Source: Ciceribacter sp. L1K22 (GTDB taxonomy: Bacteria; Pseudomonadota; Alphaproteobacteria; Rhizobiales; Rhizobiaceae). Taken from it: a DNA stretch of 64,000 nucleotides. The notes under the pieces were generated by a model. It saw only the letters and a program-made list of their open reading frames with translations. It did not search any database and had not been told where the DNA came from. A program made the position numbers and the translations under genes. This document shows positions 8,429 through 16,970 of the stretch, piece by piece. Position 1 is the stretch's first letter, and the number at the start of each line of letters is the position of its first letter. The DNA lies in contig NZ_JAGFPK010000001.1 in the NCBI RefSeq assembly GCF_017599385.1, positions 3,541,436-3,605,435 on the forward strand. Reading direction: 5' to 3'.

Positions 8429-10140
8429 TGAGGAGATTCCTTAAGAAGATACTTGCTTCGGTTTTTTGGCGCGACGCCGCTGACAAGTTTATGAGTACTC
8501 CTGAGGGGCGAAAGGTAGTATTCGAAGAAATTCAGAAAACGCCTTCCGGCTTTTCTTTTATTTTAAAAAGACTTGCAAAAGATCCGAATTTTATTGCTGA
8601 GCTTGTAGCTCGTAAGTCATTTTTACGCGATCTTTTTAAGCAGGGGCGTGCATTTGATTACTGGCTGGATGAAGTCGTAAAAAACCCAGAAGCGACTTAT
8701 CGCGTTGTGTCTCATCCGGAGTTCGTCAGGCGTATTAGCTCGCAGACTGAGTTTTTTACGCTTCTCAGTAAGGCAGAATTCTTTTTGCCTTTTTATAGTT
8801 CGTTGACAGTTGAAGACAGGAAAAGATTTATTGATTTTATTCTTTCCGAAGATGAGGATATTTTTGATATTAGTCTGTCGCGCAACATTTATTTTCTTTC
8901 GAAGAATTTCATAAATAAACGGTCCGTTAGGGACTTTGTTTTGGCGGATGCTTGCAATGTAAAGTCGATCGATCAAATTTTATCACTTCTAGTCAATGAT
9001 TTGACTCTTGGTGATTCGTCGAAAGGGCGATTTGAAGGTTTTTTCGAGAGGCTGTTAAAATCACCGGTTATAACGCAAGCTCTGCGCAGAGATGAAGCGC
9101 TGCGGAAATTTCTTCTAAGCTCTCTCTCGGAAACGCTGCAATCACTTGGGTCAGATCCGCTAAGTGACGCGGCCTCCGTCGTTTACAATGAGATCAGTCG
9201 GTACCCCGGGGCTGCAGTTTGGTTCAGTCACTTCGGCGACGAAAAAGAATTCTCCAGACTGTCTGACGGCGTGGCTGTATCGAAAGCTGCAAAGTCGATT
9301 GAATTTTACCTGGAAGATAACAGCGATATAAGGCAACAGCCTCCTCTGCGGTACTCAAAGGCTGGTGATCTTCGCGCCTATTTGAAGTCAATATCGAAGG
9401 AAAACATAGTACAGACGAAAAGTGGCCCGTTCGCTTTTTATGACATAAAGGGATTTGCCACAATAGTAGACGAAATTTTGTTGAATGAAGAATACTACTG
9501 CGAATTGGGGCAAGATGCTTATGTTATTGACGCAGGTGCGAACGTTGGTCTGGCGACTTTTTATTTAAAGACGAAGTTTCCCACAGCGAAGGTTCTGGCG
9601 CTGGAACCGGTGCCCCATATAGCGGCCTTGCTAAAACATAACGTTCAGAGCTGTAAAATGAACGACGTAGAGGTGAGAGAGGTAGCTGTGTCCGCATCCA
9701 GTGGGACGGTTGAGCTTATAGTTGACAATAGCAATAGCCTTGCCGGATCTCTAACGACACGTCAGCTGTCTAAGAGCAAGGATGTGGAACGTATCGTTGT
9801 TCCTACGGTGGCTTTAGGCGAGCTGCTGGAAAGGCCGGTGGATTTTCTGAAGCTTGACATTGAAGGCGTCGAGTTCGATGCGATTATTGAGGCTGGCGAT
9901 CGTCTTCGGAACGTCCACTACCTTTTCTGCGAATATCACGCTGATCAGGAGGTGAATCGGAATCGACTTGGAACTCTATTGCAGCACCTCACCGAGAAGG
10001 GCTTCGCCTATCACATTTCCAAGTCTTCGTGGGCTGAAAAGCGTTTTCAGTCTCGTCCTTTAACTTATGTCGAACGAGGTGTCTCGTACGGGATTTATGC
10101 TGTGAACAGCAATTGGCAACGGCGGCCCGACGTTAAATGA
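8425..10140 (+). CDS. FkbM family methyltransferase with long N-terminal helical region
   Basis: A 571-residue protein. The C-terminal part (about 345-545) is an FkbM-type SAM-dependent methyltransferase with VIDAGANVGL at 367-376 and DFLKLDIEGVEFDA near 473-486. FkbM domains often O-methylate sugars. The first roughly 330 residues are not a domain I recognise. They are mostly helical and contain loosely recurring DPNFIAEL / HPEFVRRI / TEFFTLL patterns, so they may be degenerate helical repeats. The gene overlaps both neighbours by four bases (ATGA), indicating tight coupling. Very AT-rich, as elsewhere in the island. Confidence 0.8.
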   Translation: MMRRFLKKILASVFWRDAADKFMSTPEGRKVVFEEIQKTPSGFSFILKRLAKDPNFIAELVARKSFLRDLFKQGRAFDYWLDEVVKNPEATYRVVSHPEFVRRISSQTEFFTLLSKAEFFLPFYSSLTVEDRKRFIDFILSEDEDIFDISLSRNIYFLSKNFINKRSVRDFVLADACNVKSIDQILSLLVNDLTLGDSSKGRFEGFFERLLKSPVITQALRRDEALRKFLLSSLSETLQSLGSDPLSDAASVVYNEISRYPGAAVWFSHFGDEKEFSRLSDGVAVSKAAKSIEFYLEDNSDIRQQPPLRYSKAGDLRAYLKSISKENIVQTKSGPFAFYDIKGFATIVDEILLNEEYYCELGQDAYVIDAGANVGLATFYLKTKFPTAKVLALEPVPHIAALLKHNVQSCKMNDVEVREVAVSASSGTVELIVDNSNSLAGSLTTRQLSKSKDVERIVVPTVALGELLERPVDFLKLDIEGVEFDAIIEAGDRLRNVHYLFCEYHADQEVNRNRLGTLLQHLTEKGFAYHISKSSWAEKRFQSRPLTYVERGVSYGIYAVNSNWQRRPDVK

Positions 10141-10991
10141 TCTCGAAAGCGGAGGCGGATGCATTTGCCCCGAAAGGGCTGGAAGCCATACGCGATGAGA
10201 TAATCGATTTTCTGCGCTTGCGCGTGAAGCCATTGGTTACAGCTAGCGTCACCGAGGTTTGGCGAAAAGGCGGAAACTCGGACGGTGATGTGGTAACAAA
10301 TGTGGACTATGACACTCAAGAAATCCTCTTCGCTTTTTTGACGAAATTATACAAAGACAGTTACTTTTTTGGTGAAGAAAATTTTCAGGGTATAGAGACG
10401 ATAAACGAGTTGCCTTTGTGGATAGTTGATCCACTAGACGGAACGGTCAACTTTGCTAGCCGAATTCCTTTTTATAGTATCAGCATCTGCCTCGTGGTAA
10501 GCGGCAGGCCTGTTCTTGCGGTGGTATTTGATTTGGTCGGCGACGTTGTCTATGACGCTATAGTGGGATGTGGCGCGCGCGTTGATAAATATCCACTCGT
10601 GTGGAGTAGTGATCTTGCCAGTCGGTCTCCAACGGCGATAACGAGCGGTTTCCTTTATCGCTACCTTTTGAATGCAGAGGGTCGGGGGGGCGCAAAGATA
10701 CGGGAATTGCTTGGTCCGAAGATCCGGATATTAGGATCTCAGGCTCTGCAGCTTTGTTGGGCGGCGGAAGGCCGCTTGCGGTTGACAATAAGTGCCGAAA
10801 CAAAGTTGTGGGATGAAGCTGCTGGTGTCCTAATTTGCCTTGAGGCAGGAGCAGGACACATGATGGCGGGGCGAAAACAGATCTTTCCTTTGTTTGCGGG
10901 AGACGCCGCAACGACAGGGAAAAGCATGACGACAGTGGCTGGTGACCAAGAGTTAGTTACGCGCGTCGTATCTTTTATCGAGGAGAGTTGA
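10137..10991 (+). CDS. Inositol monophosphatase family phosphatase
   Basis: A 284-residue member of the Mg-dependent IMPase/FBPase superfamily. Metal-site motifs are intact: GEEN (79-82), DPLDGTVNF (98-106) and LWDEAAG (224-230). It would hydrolyse a sugar or polyol phosphate. In this operon it stands where a KdsC- or GmhB-like phosphatase stands in ulosonic acid or heptose pathways, so a sugar phosphate is the likely substrate (inference). It overlaps the methyltransferase gene by four bases, and the cytidylyltransferase gene follows after four bases. CysQ-type PAP phosphatase is an alternative, less likely here. Confidence 0.82.
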   Translation: MISKAEADAFAPKGLEAIRDEIIDFLRLRVKPLVTASVTEVWRKGGNSDGDVVTNVDYDTQEILFAFLTKLYKDSYFFGEENFQGIETINELPLWIVDPLDGTVNFASRIPFYSISICLVVSGRPVLAVVFDLVGDVVYDAIVGCGARVDKYPLVWSSDLASRSPTAITSGFLYRYLLNAEGRGGAKIRELLGPKIRILGSQALQLCWAAEGRLRLTISAETKLWDEAAGVLICLEAGAGHMMAGRKQIFPLFAGDAATTGKSMTTVAGDQELVTRVVSFIEES

Positions 10992-10995
10992 GAAG

Positions 10996-11664
10996 GTGAA
11001 GATTATAGCGATGATCCCAGCACGGTTAGGATCACAGCGATTGAAGCAAAAAAATCTTCTGGAACTCGACGGTATTCCACTCGTGGCGCGTGCTGCGAAG
11101 AAAGCCGTAAACTCGAAGATATTCGACGAGGTTTGGATCAACTCTGAATCGGACCTAATCGGTGACGTCGCGGAGAAGTTTGGCGTCTCTTTTCACAAGA
11201 GGCCGGCCAATCTTGGATCGAACACGGCTACGAGTGAAGATTTTGTTGGTGAGTTTCTGAATGCGCACTCTTGTGATTACCTGGTGCAAGTTCATTCAAT
11301 CGCACCGTTGGTAACAGAGGATGAATTGCGGCGATTCGCGAAAGCCCTTACTAGCGGGGACTATGAAACCCTTCTGTCCGGTGTGGCTGAACAAATACAT
11401 TGCATGTACGAAGGAAGACCGGTCAACTTTTCAGTTGAGTCGATGAACCTTACCCAGGAAATGGTGCCGGTTGAGCGGGTGAGTTGGTCTCTGACAGGTT
11501 GGAATGCAAGAACGTATGTTGATGCGTATATCGCTAAACGCTGCGCTACGTTTAACGGCCGCATAGGTTTCTTTCCTCTCTCAAGACCTTCTGGGATGGT
11601 CATAAAGTTTGAAGAGGACTTTAGGATGATTGAGGCATTGCATAACTCGGGCTTCGGTAAGTAG
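10996..11664 (+). CDS. CMP-sugar cytidylyltransferase (NeuA/KdsB-like)
   Basis: A 222-residue protein of the CTP_transf_3 family, which activates ulosonic acids such as sialic acid or Kdo as CMP-sugars. The N-terminal nucleotide loop IPARLGSQRLKQKN (7-20) is characteristic. LVQVHSIAPLVTEDEL corresponds to the family QxTSPL region but is divergent, and SRPSGMVIKFEEDFRMIEAL near the end matches the conserved C-terminal pattern. Encoded between the phosphatase and the second glycosyltransferase-like protein. Which sugar acid it activates is unknown; no NeuB or KdsA condensing enzyme is encoded in the island. Confidence 0.8.
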   Translation: MKIIAMIPARLGSQRLKQKNLLELDGIPLVARAAKKAVNSKIFDEVWINSESDLIGDVAEKFGVSFHKRPANLGSNTATSEDFVGEFLNAHSCDYLVQVHSIAPLVTEDELRRFAKALTSGDYETLLSGVAEQIHCMYEGRPVNFSVESMNLTQEMVPVERVSWSLTGWNARTYVDAYIAKRCATFNGRIGFFPLSRPSGMVIKFEEDFRMIEALHNSGFGK

Positions 11665-11687
11665 CTGAGTTTGGGGGCCTTTTTGTT

Positions 11688-13010
11688 ATGAAGACATTCC
11701 TATTCTCGGCGTATTTTGGAGATGTCGCCAAGGAACATAGAATTAGATATCTTGAGCATGTTTGGGCTGCTGCAGAAGAGCCGACAAACTTCGTTTGTTT
11801 TAACTCCGCCGGCCGCGTCCATTGTGCGTTTCACACGGTGAATGCCGATGAGTGTGACACGCTGAGTGATGAAGAGAATTTAGCTTTTCTTAAAGATCTG
11901 ATTAACGATATCGATCCGAATGGTGATTTATGTCTTTGGCAGCATGCCAAGGGTGAATATGAGGCGGCGGGAAGACGGTTTCCTGGTTCAGCTAAGAGAC
12001 TTGCCAGGAATGTATTTGCGTTTGTTCGGATTGTGGAAGAACATAATCCTGATTATGTGTTTTTATGGAATCAGTTCAACGCTTTCCACTCTATTGTTGC
12101 GGCGTTCCTAAGAAAAAAAGACGTGAAGTACGGTTTCTTTCACGATGGCGTTCTGCCGGGCAGTATCGCGTTTGATCCAGACGGGGAGATGGGAGAGAGC
12201 TGGGTTTCGAGGCGTCCAGATTTATTTTCTCGGGTTGCAGTAAGTGATCATGAGGTCCTTCGCGCTCGCGACTATCTTCGTCTCGTTCGTAGCAACGCTC
12301 AAACCAGGCATTCGCAACGTGCGAGTATCGATGTTCAAGAAGCATTGCGACACGCGGGATTTGGTGGAAGGCCTTTTATCCTCTATGCCGGTCAAAATGA
12401 TTGGCACGCGGGGATTAAGCCAGATACGAGGCGTAGACATATCCACTCACCACATTTTACCGGTTCTCTTGAAGCATTGTACGACCTTGACAAGGCTGCG
12501 GGTGCTCTTGGAGCTGCTATTGTTTACAAGCCTCACCCTCTCCATCGTGAGCGATACTCGTACCTTATGTCGACGGAGTTTAGGAGCTCTCTTATCTTGC
12601 ATAGCATTGACCTCAATGCTGTTTTGGCTAGAGCTTCGGTCGTAGCAACAATTGCATCTCAGGTATCATACAGTGCCTTGTTTATCGGGAAGCCGGTCAT
12701 TTTGCTGGGTAAAAACCAGCTGGTAAGTAAAGGGCTGACTTATGAAATTACCGATCCCGGAAATTTGGTGGAAGATCTGACCAGAGCAATGGAAGATCCT
12801 CTGTTTGCGGATAGAGAAGATCAGATTGTGGATCATATAGCCAAACTTGAGAAGGTTTATCTCTTTGATTTTGGCACATTTTCCCAACCGTACTTTCGGC
12901 GAGGTCCCAAAGCTGCAGCTCGGTTCATGCATCTTTGCGCTAGCAATTCTCCGGAAGAAGTTGTTGATACCCTAACCGCTGGCAGGTTTTTTGAAATGGG
13001 AATGCAATGA
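11688..13010 (+). CDS. Capsular polysaccharide biosynthesis glycosyltransferase-like protein (paralogue 2)
   Basis: A 440-residue paralogue of the 5767-7065 product. It shares the order FGFF/FGYFHxGxLPGS, GEMGESWVSRRPDLF, YAGQNDWHAGIKP, KPHPLHRERYSYL, ASQVSYSALFIGKPVILLG and LEKVYLFDFG with it. Family and role are as for paralogue 1: KpsC/KpsS-like transfer of an activated sugar, possibly a CMP-ulosonate given the cytidylyltransferase gene just upstream. It overlaps the oxidoreductase gene downstream by four bases. Unlike paralogue 1 it sits inside the main plus-strand operon. Confidence 0.75.
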   Translation: MKTFLFSAYFGDVAKEHRIRYLEHVWAAAEEPTNFVCFNSAGRVHCAFHTVNADECDTLSDEENLAFLKDLINDIDPNGDLCLWQHAKGEYEAAGRRFPGSAKRLARNVFAFVRIVEEHNPDYVFLWNQFNAFHSIVAAFLRKKDVKYGFFHDGVLPGSIAFDPDGEMGESWVSRRPDLFSRVAVSDHEVLRARDYLRLVRSNAQTRHSQRASIDVQEALRHAGFGGRPFILYAGQNDWHAGIKPDTRRRHIHSPHFTGSLEALYDLDKAAGALGAAIVYKPHPLHRERYSYLMSTEFRSSLILHSIDLNAVLARASVVATIASQVSYSALFIGKPVILLGKNQLVSKGLTYEITDPGNLVEDLTRAMEDPLFADREDQIVDHIAKLEKVYLFDFGTFSQPYFRRGPKAAARFMHLCASNSPEEVVDTLTAGRFFEMGMQ

Positions 13011-14035
13011 TAAAAGTAGGTATCATCGGTTTTGGAAAAATGGGGCAGATACGTGCCGACGCTATCGAAAAAGTCCCAGGTTTTCTCGTCAGTAAGGTGT
13101 TTGACGTTAGTTATCGCGCGCCGGTCCCTTATGCAATAGCGCGTGATGCGCATGAAATAGTGAACGATCCTGAGATAAGTGCTGTCTTCGTCTGCACCCC
13201 CAATCATCTGATCCCTTCGACAACTATAGAGTGTCTGCTATCCGGCAAGCATGTTTTTTCGGAGAAACCACCAGCTATGTCTGCGAGTCAGCTGGTTGCT
13301 GTTAAGCAAGCCCAGATTTCGAGCGGCAAAGTGCTTATGTATGGTTTCAACCATCGCCAACATGGCGCGGTCAAGAAAATGAAAACGCTGGTTGACAGCG
13401 GCGAGTACGGCCGCATCCTGTGGATGCGCGGACGGTACGGAAAAAGTGTTGATGCCAATTATCTTAACGAATGGCGAGCAAAAAAAGAGTTTTCAGGCGG
13501 TGGAATCCTCCTTGATCAAGGAATCCATATGCTGGATCTTTTTTTACACATAGGCGCGACCAGTTTCGACGAAGTACACGCGTTTGTTTCCAACCTCTAT
13601 TGGAAGCTGGAAGGCATCGAAGATAACGTATTTGCAATTATGCGAAACAGCAAGACGGGTCTTTGCGCTCAACTCCATTCTACGATGACGCAATGGAGAC
13701 ATCTTTTTTCGTTGGAAGTATTTCTGGAGCGCGGATATATGGTTTTAAACGGGATAAAGACGGGTTCTGGAAGCTATGGAGAAGAGGTTTTGACTGTTGC
13801 GAAAAACCGCTCCACTGCGCCTGCTGCAACGTGGGAGGATGAGGAGAGCTTTTCTTACGATGTTGACATGTCATGGGTGGAGGAGGCTCGGGAGTTTACC
13901 GATGCTATCCTACTAGGAAATCCCGTGCGACATGGGAATATAGATGACGCAACCGAGCTGATGCGTCTGATTGACAGGATATATGAGAACGACAGACATG
14001 AGGCGTCTGTATTGTACACTTCTCTAAACAACTAA
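13007..14035 (+). CDS. Gfo/Idh/MocA family oxidoreductase (island)
   Basis: A 342-residue NAD(P)-dependent sugar oxidoreductase. The N-terminal Rossmann motif is GIIGFGKMGQ. FSEKPPA carries the family Lys, and GGGILLDQGIHMLDLF carries the conserved Asp/His region of the C-terminal domain. Members oxidise or reduce hydroxyls of free, phosphorylated or nucleotide-bound sugars. The context with a sugar-acid dehydratase suggests oxidation of an aldose to an aldonic acid or lactone, as glucose-fructose oxidoreductase does; this is inference. It overlaps the glycosyltransferase-like gene by four bases and is 22 bp from the SIS gene. Confidence 0.85.
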   Translation: MIKVGIIGFGKMGQIRADAIEKVPGFLVSKVFDVSYRAPVPYAIARDAHEIVNDPEISAVFVCTPNHLIPSTTIECLLSGKHVFSEKPPAMSASQLVAVKQAQISSGKVLMYGFNHRQHGAVKKMKTLVDSGEYGRILWMRGRYGKSVDANYLNEWRAKKEFSGGGILLDQGIHMLDLFLHIGATSFDEVHAFVSNLYWKLEGIEDNVFAIMRNSKTGLCAQLHSTMTQWRHLFSLEVFLERGYMVLNGIKTGSGSYGEEVLTVAKNRSTAPAATWEDEESFSYDVDMSWVEEAREFTDAILLGNPVRHGNIDDATELMRLIDRIYENDRHEASVLYTSLNN

Positions 14036-14057
14036 TGCGCAGACTGAGGAAGACGTT

Positions 14058-14630
14058 ATGGTGTCCCAAACTGAAGTTCAGTGGCTCGATGATTATTTTG
14101 CCAGATATACGGCAGCGGCCTTCGACAGCAAATATTATGAATCTCTAGTCAGTTTTAAGGAACTGATCGTGGAAACGAGGTCGAACGGTAAGAAGTTGAT
14201 TTTCGCTGGCAATGGCGCAAGCGCGTCGATAGCGTCACACGCCCGGGTTGACTTTACGAAGCAGTGCGGTTGCCGCTCGATCGACTTTAACGAGCCGAAT
14301 TTGATTACGGCTTTTTCAAACGATTTTGGCTTTGAAAACTTTATGGCCGAAGGAGTCGAACGTTTTGGCGACCAAGAAGATGTTCTGGTTCTTATAAGTG
14401 TAAGTGGCGAGTCAAAGAATTGCGTCAAAGCTGCGGAGCGGGGTAAAAAACGTGGGCTGAAGGTTGTTACTTTTACGGGAAAAAGCCCGGAAAATACGCT
14501 TCGCTCGCTAGGGGACCTGAATTTCTGGTACGATAGCGCCGCTTACAACATAGTAGAGTGCGTACACATGCTTTGGATCTGTACCGTTGTGGACATGGTA
14601 GTTGGAAAAGCGGAATACTCAGTGTCCTGA
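14058..14630 (+). CDS. SIS-domain sugar isomerase (GmhA-like)
   Basis: A 190-residue single SIS-domain protein, the length of sedoheptulose-7-phosphate isomerase GmhA. The phosphate loop appears as FAGNGASASIASHARVDF, a second Ser-rich element as ISVSGESKNCVKAAERG, and the C-terminal helix IVECVHMLWICTVVD has the His expected for GmhA-type catalysis. It may convert a ketose phosphate to the aldose phosphate that starts the pathway of the island sugar. DiaA-like DNA-binding relatives lack this setting. Substrate is inferred from family only. Confidence 0.8.
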   Translation: MVSQTEVQWLDDYFARYTAAAFDSKYYESLVSFKELIVETRSNGKKLIFAGNGASASIASHARVDFTKQCGCRSIDFNEPNLITAFSNDFGFENFMAEGVERFGDQEDVLVLISVSGESKNCVKAAERGKKRGLKVVTFTGKSPENTLRSLGDLNFWYDSAAYNIVECVHMLWICTVVDMVVGKAEYSVS

Positions 14631-14664
14631 TGTCCCGAAGAGGGCGACTGAACGCTCGTGAAAG

Positions 14665-16497
14665 GTGGACGTACGCGAAACAGTTTATAACAGAAACCAA
14701 CTTCACGTGGTGCCAGTAGTGTCGAGAGAGAAGAAAAGAGTTTTGAGGAGTGAAGCGTGGTTTAACGACACCACGGATCCTGGGGCGACGGCCATATATC
14801 TGGAACGCTATCTCAATTTCGGGCTGACACACAAGGAACTAGGGACGGGGCGACCTATAATTGGAATTGCCCAATCTGGTTCTGATTTGTCTCCTTGCAA
14901 TCGACACCATATAGATCTTGCTGTTCGTGTTAAAGAGGGTATACGCGACAACGGTGGCGTGCCTCTGGAGTTCCCGCTACACCCAATTCAGGAGACAGGG
15001 AAGCGCCCTACAGCTGCTCTTGACCGGAATCTCGCCTACTTGTCGATGGTTGAGATTTTGCAGGGTTATCCAATCGATGGTGTCGTGCTCATGACGGGTT
15101 GCGATAAGACCACTCCATCTCAATTGATGGCCGCCTCTACCGTTGGGATCCCGTCGATTGTATTATCCGGAGGTCCTATGCTTGACGGTCATTATCAAGG
15201 GGCGTGCGTCGGATCTGGAACGATTAATTGGATCGCACGTGAGAAATACGCTGCAGGAGAAATCGGAGTTTCCGATTTTATTGCGTTAGCCGCGTCGTCT
15301 GCGCCGTCTATTGGACATTGCAATACTATGGGGACGGCACTTTCCATGAACTGCATAGCGGAAGCGCTGGGCATGTCACTGCCTGGATGCGCTTCGATTC
15401 CGGCGGCATATCGCGAACGCCCGCAAATGGCTTATGCAACCGGTTATCGTATCGTTGACATGATTTGTGAGGACCTAACACCGTCTATGATCCTTACCGA
15501 CGAGGCGTTCAAAAACGCTATTCGTTTGGCAACTGCAATAGGAGCTTCTTCAAATTGCGTTCCGCATTTGATCGCGATTGCGCGTCACGCCGGCGTCGCT
15601 CTGAGCGAATCAGATTGGGATCGGCATGGCGCGAATATCCCGCTGTTGGTAAATTGTCAGCCTGTCGGCAAATATCTGGGCGAAGCTTTTCACAAAGCCG
15701 GAGGCGTTCCGGCAGTGATTATGGAGCTTATATCAGGTGGACTGATGAACCCATCTTGCCTCACAGTAACGGGACAAAGTCATTCCGAAAATCTAAATAA
15801 AATAAGTAATATCTACGTTAATCGCGATGTCATTTCAACGCTATCAAGGCCCGTGAAAGAAAACGCCGGTTTTATTAAACTTAAAGGAAACCTCTTTGAA
15901 TCGGCAATTATGAAAGTGTCTGCAATTGATGACGAGTTTAGGAAACGTTATCTATCAAATGCCGAGGATCCCGACGCATTTACAGGTCGCGCCGTCGTTT
16001 TTGAAGGGCCTGAAGATTATCACAAGCGAATAAATGATCCTGATTTGCAAGTGGATGAGCATTCCATTCTCGTCATCCGAGGTTGTGGACCCTTGGGCTA
16101 TCCTGGTTCTGCGGAAGTTGTTAACATGCTGCCTCCCGATCGCTTAATTAAAGCAGGGATTCGTAATTTGCCTTGCATCGGAGACGGTAGACAATCTGGT
16201 ACGTCAGGAGCACCCTCAATTCTTCATGCTTCACCTGAAGCGGCAGCAGGAGGCGGTCTGGCAAAATTGCGTACTGGGGATACTATTCGTGTCGATCTAA
16301 AATTAAGAACTGTCAATGCGAAGGTGGATGTCAGCACATGGGCTGCCAGAGAGAGTGTGTACTTTATCCCTGAAGATCAAACTCCCTGGCAAGAGATTTA
16401 TCGGGGCTTGGTAGAGCAATTGAGTGACGGCGGAACAGTTCGGGGCGCTACTAAGTATAGAGATACTAAGCGCAGCGTGCCTCGACATTCTCATTAA
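14665..16497 (+). CDS. Sugar-acid dehydratase of the IlvD/Edd family (xylonate dehydratase-like)
   Basis: A 610-residue Fe-S dehydratase. Cluster cysteines are present in SPCN (Cys78), TGCDKTTP (Cys146) and GHCNTMGTAL (Cys219), with spacing 68 and 73. RPTAALDRNLAYL and the end WQEIYRG...VPRHSH closely recall Caulobacter D-xylonate dehydratase rather than biosynthetic IlvD. The reaction is removal of water from an aldonic acid to a 2-keto-3-deoxy acid. I use GTG 14665; a later start near 14740 is possible because homologues begin near LRSEAWF. An unusual gene for a capsule-type operon, and the last one in it. Confidence 0.85.
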   Translation: MDVRETVYNRNQLHVVPVVSREKKRVLRSEAWFNDTTDPGATAIYLERYLNFGLTHKELGTGRPIIGIAQSGSDLSPCNRHHIDLAVRVKEGIRDNGGVPLEFPLHPIQETGKRPTAALDRNLAYLSMVEILQGYPIDGVVLMTGCDKTTPSQLMAASTVGIPSIVLSGGPMLDGHYQGACVGSGTINWIAREKYAAGEIGVSDFIALAASSAPSIGHCNTMGTALSMNCIAEALGMSLPGCASIPAAYRERPQMAYATGYRIVDMICEDLTPSMILTDEAFKNAIRLATAIGASSNCVPHLIAIARHAGVALSESDWDRHGANIPLLVNCQPVGKYLGEAFHKAGGVPAVIMELISGGLMNPSCLTVTGQSHSENLNKISNIYVNRDVISTLSRPVKENAGFIKLKGNLFESAIMKVSAIDDEFRKRYLSNAEDPDAFTGRAVVFEGPEDYHKRINDPDLQVDEHSILVIRGCGPLGYPGSAEVVNMLPPDRLIKAGIRNLPCIGDGRQSGTSGAPSILHASPEAAAGGGLAKLRTGDTIRVDLKLRTVNAKVDVSTWAARESVYFIPEDQTPWQEIYRGLVEQLSDGGTVRGATKYRDTKRSVPRHSH

Positions 16498-16631
16498 CAT
16501 CTTAAGCTCATCTAAATTGTTCCGTACCGCCTTGACGAGGATGGGATTCTATCCGGTTCCGCAGACCACTTGATCCGAAACTGCGGGATTAATTCTGAAA
16601 AAAAAATGCCGACGAGGGAAGCTGCCTGAGA

Positions 16632-16970
16632 CTAAAGGTGCAAAATCTTCACCGGCCGGGTCCATTGGATCAGCACGACACAGCCCTCTTCCGAGGTCAC
16701 CGAATGCGAGCTGCCAGCGGCATTTGCAACGAATGAGCCGGCGCTGTAGTGGCCATATTCGTCGCTTTGCGAACCTGACAGCACCAGAATGGTTTCCAGT
16801 CCCTGATGCAGGTGCCGTGGCACCGAGGCGCCAGGTGCATAGCGCAGCAGAGCGACTTCCGGCTCTCCGGTGACGAGACGGCAGATTTCCACGCCCTCAC
16901 GGAAATATTCGAATCGGCAATGCTGCCAGCCGCCACCGAGAAAGTCGACGAAGCTGAGTGGCTCACCCAT
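16632..16970 (-). CDS. Cupin domain protein
   Basis: A 112-residue single cupin, related by eye to the ChrR-type cupins. Metal-type ligands are seen in PRHLHQGLE and the later GSSHSV. I use the ATG at 16970 (MGEPLSF), preceded by GGAGG and overlapping the hydrolase stop by eight bases, rather than the in-frame ATG at 16994. It is the last gene of the biuret operon. It might sense or bind a pathway metabolite or be a small isomerase/hydrolase; nothing in the sequence decides this. Confidence 0.75.
   Translation of the reverse strand: MGEPLSFVDFLGGGWQHCRFEYFREGVEICRLVTGEPEVALLRYAPGASVPRHLHQGLETILVLSGSQSDEYGHYSAGSFVANAAGSSHSVTSEEGCVVLIQWTRPVKILHL

Larger units (their letters stand above)
5767..16497. 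other. AT-rich surface-polysaccharide gene island
   Basis: Base composition drops across this block. For example, 8821-8880 has 16 G/C of 60, against 38 of 60 at 18001-18060. All nine genes inside have plausible roles in making or decorating a surface glycan, whereas both flanks are catabolic operons. Eight genes run on the plus strand with overlaps or short gaps from 7544 to 16497; one glycosyltransferase-like gene runs opposite. No integrase, tRNA or direct-repeat boundary is visible, so how it arrived is unknown. Horizontal acquisition is inferred from composition. Confidence 0.75.

Noticed and set aside
16498..16631. Possible island attachment site or IS remnant at the right boundary
   Set aside because: I could not find a direct repeat shared with the left boundary, nor transposase-like codons.
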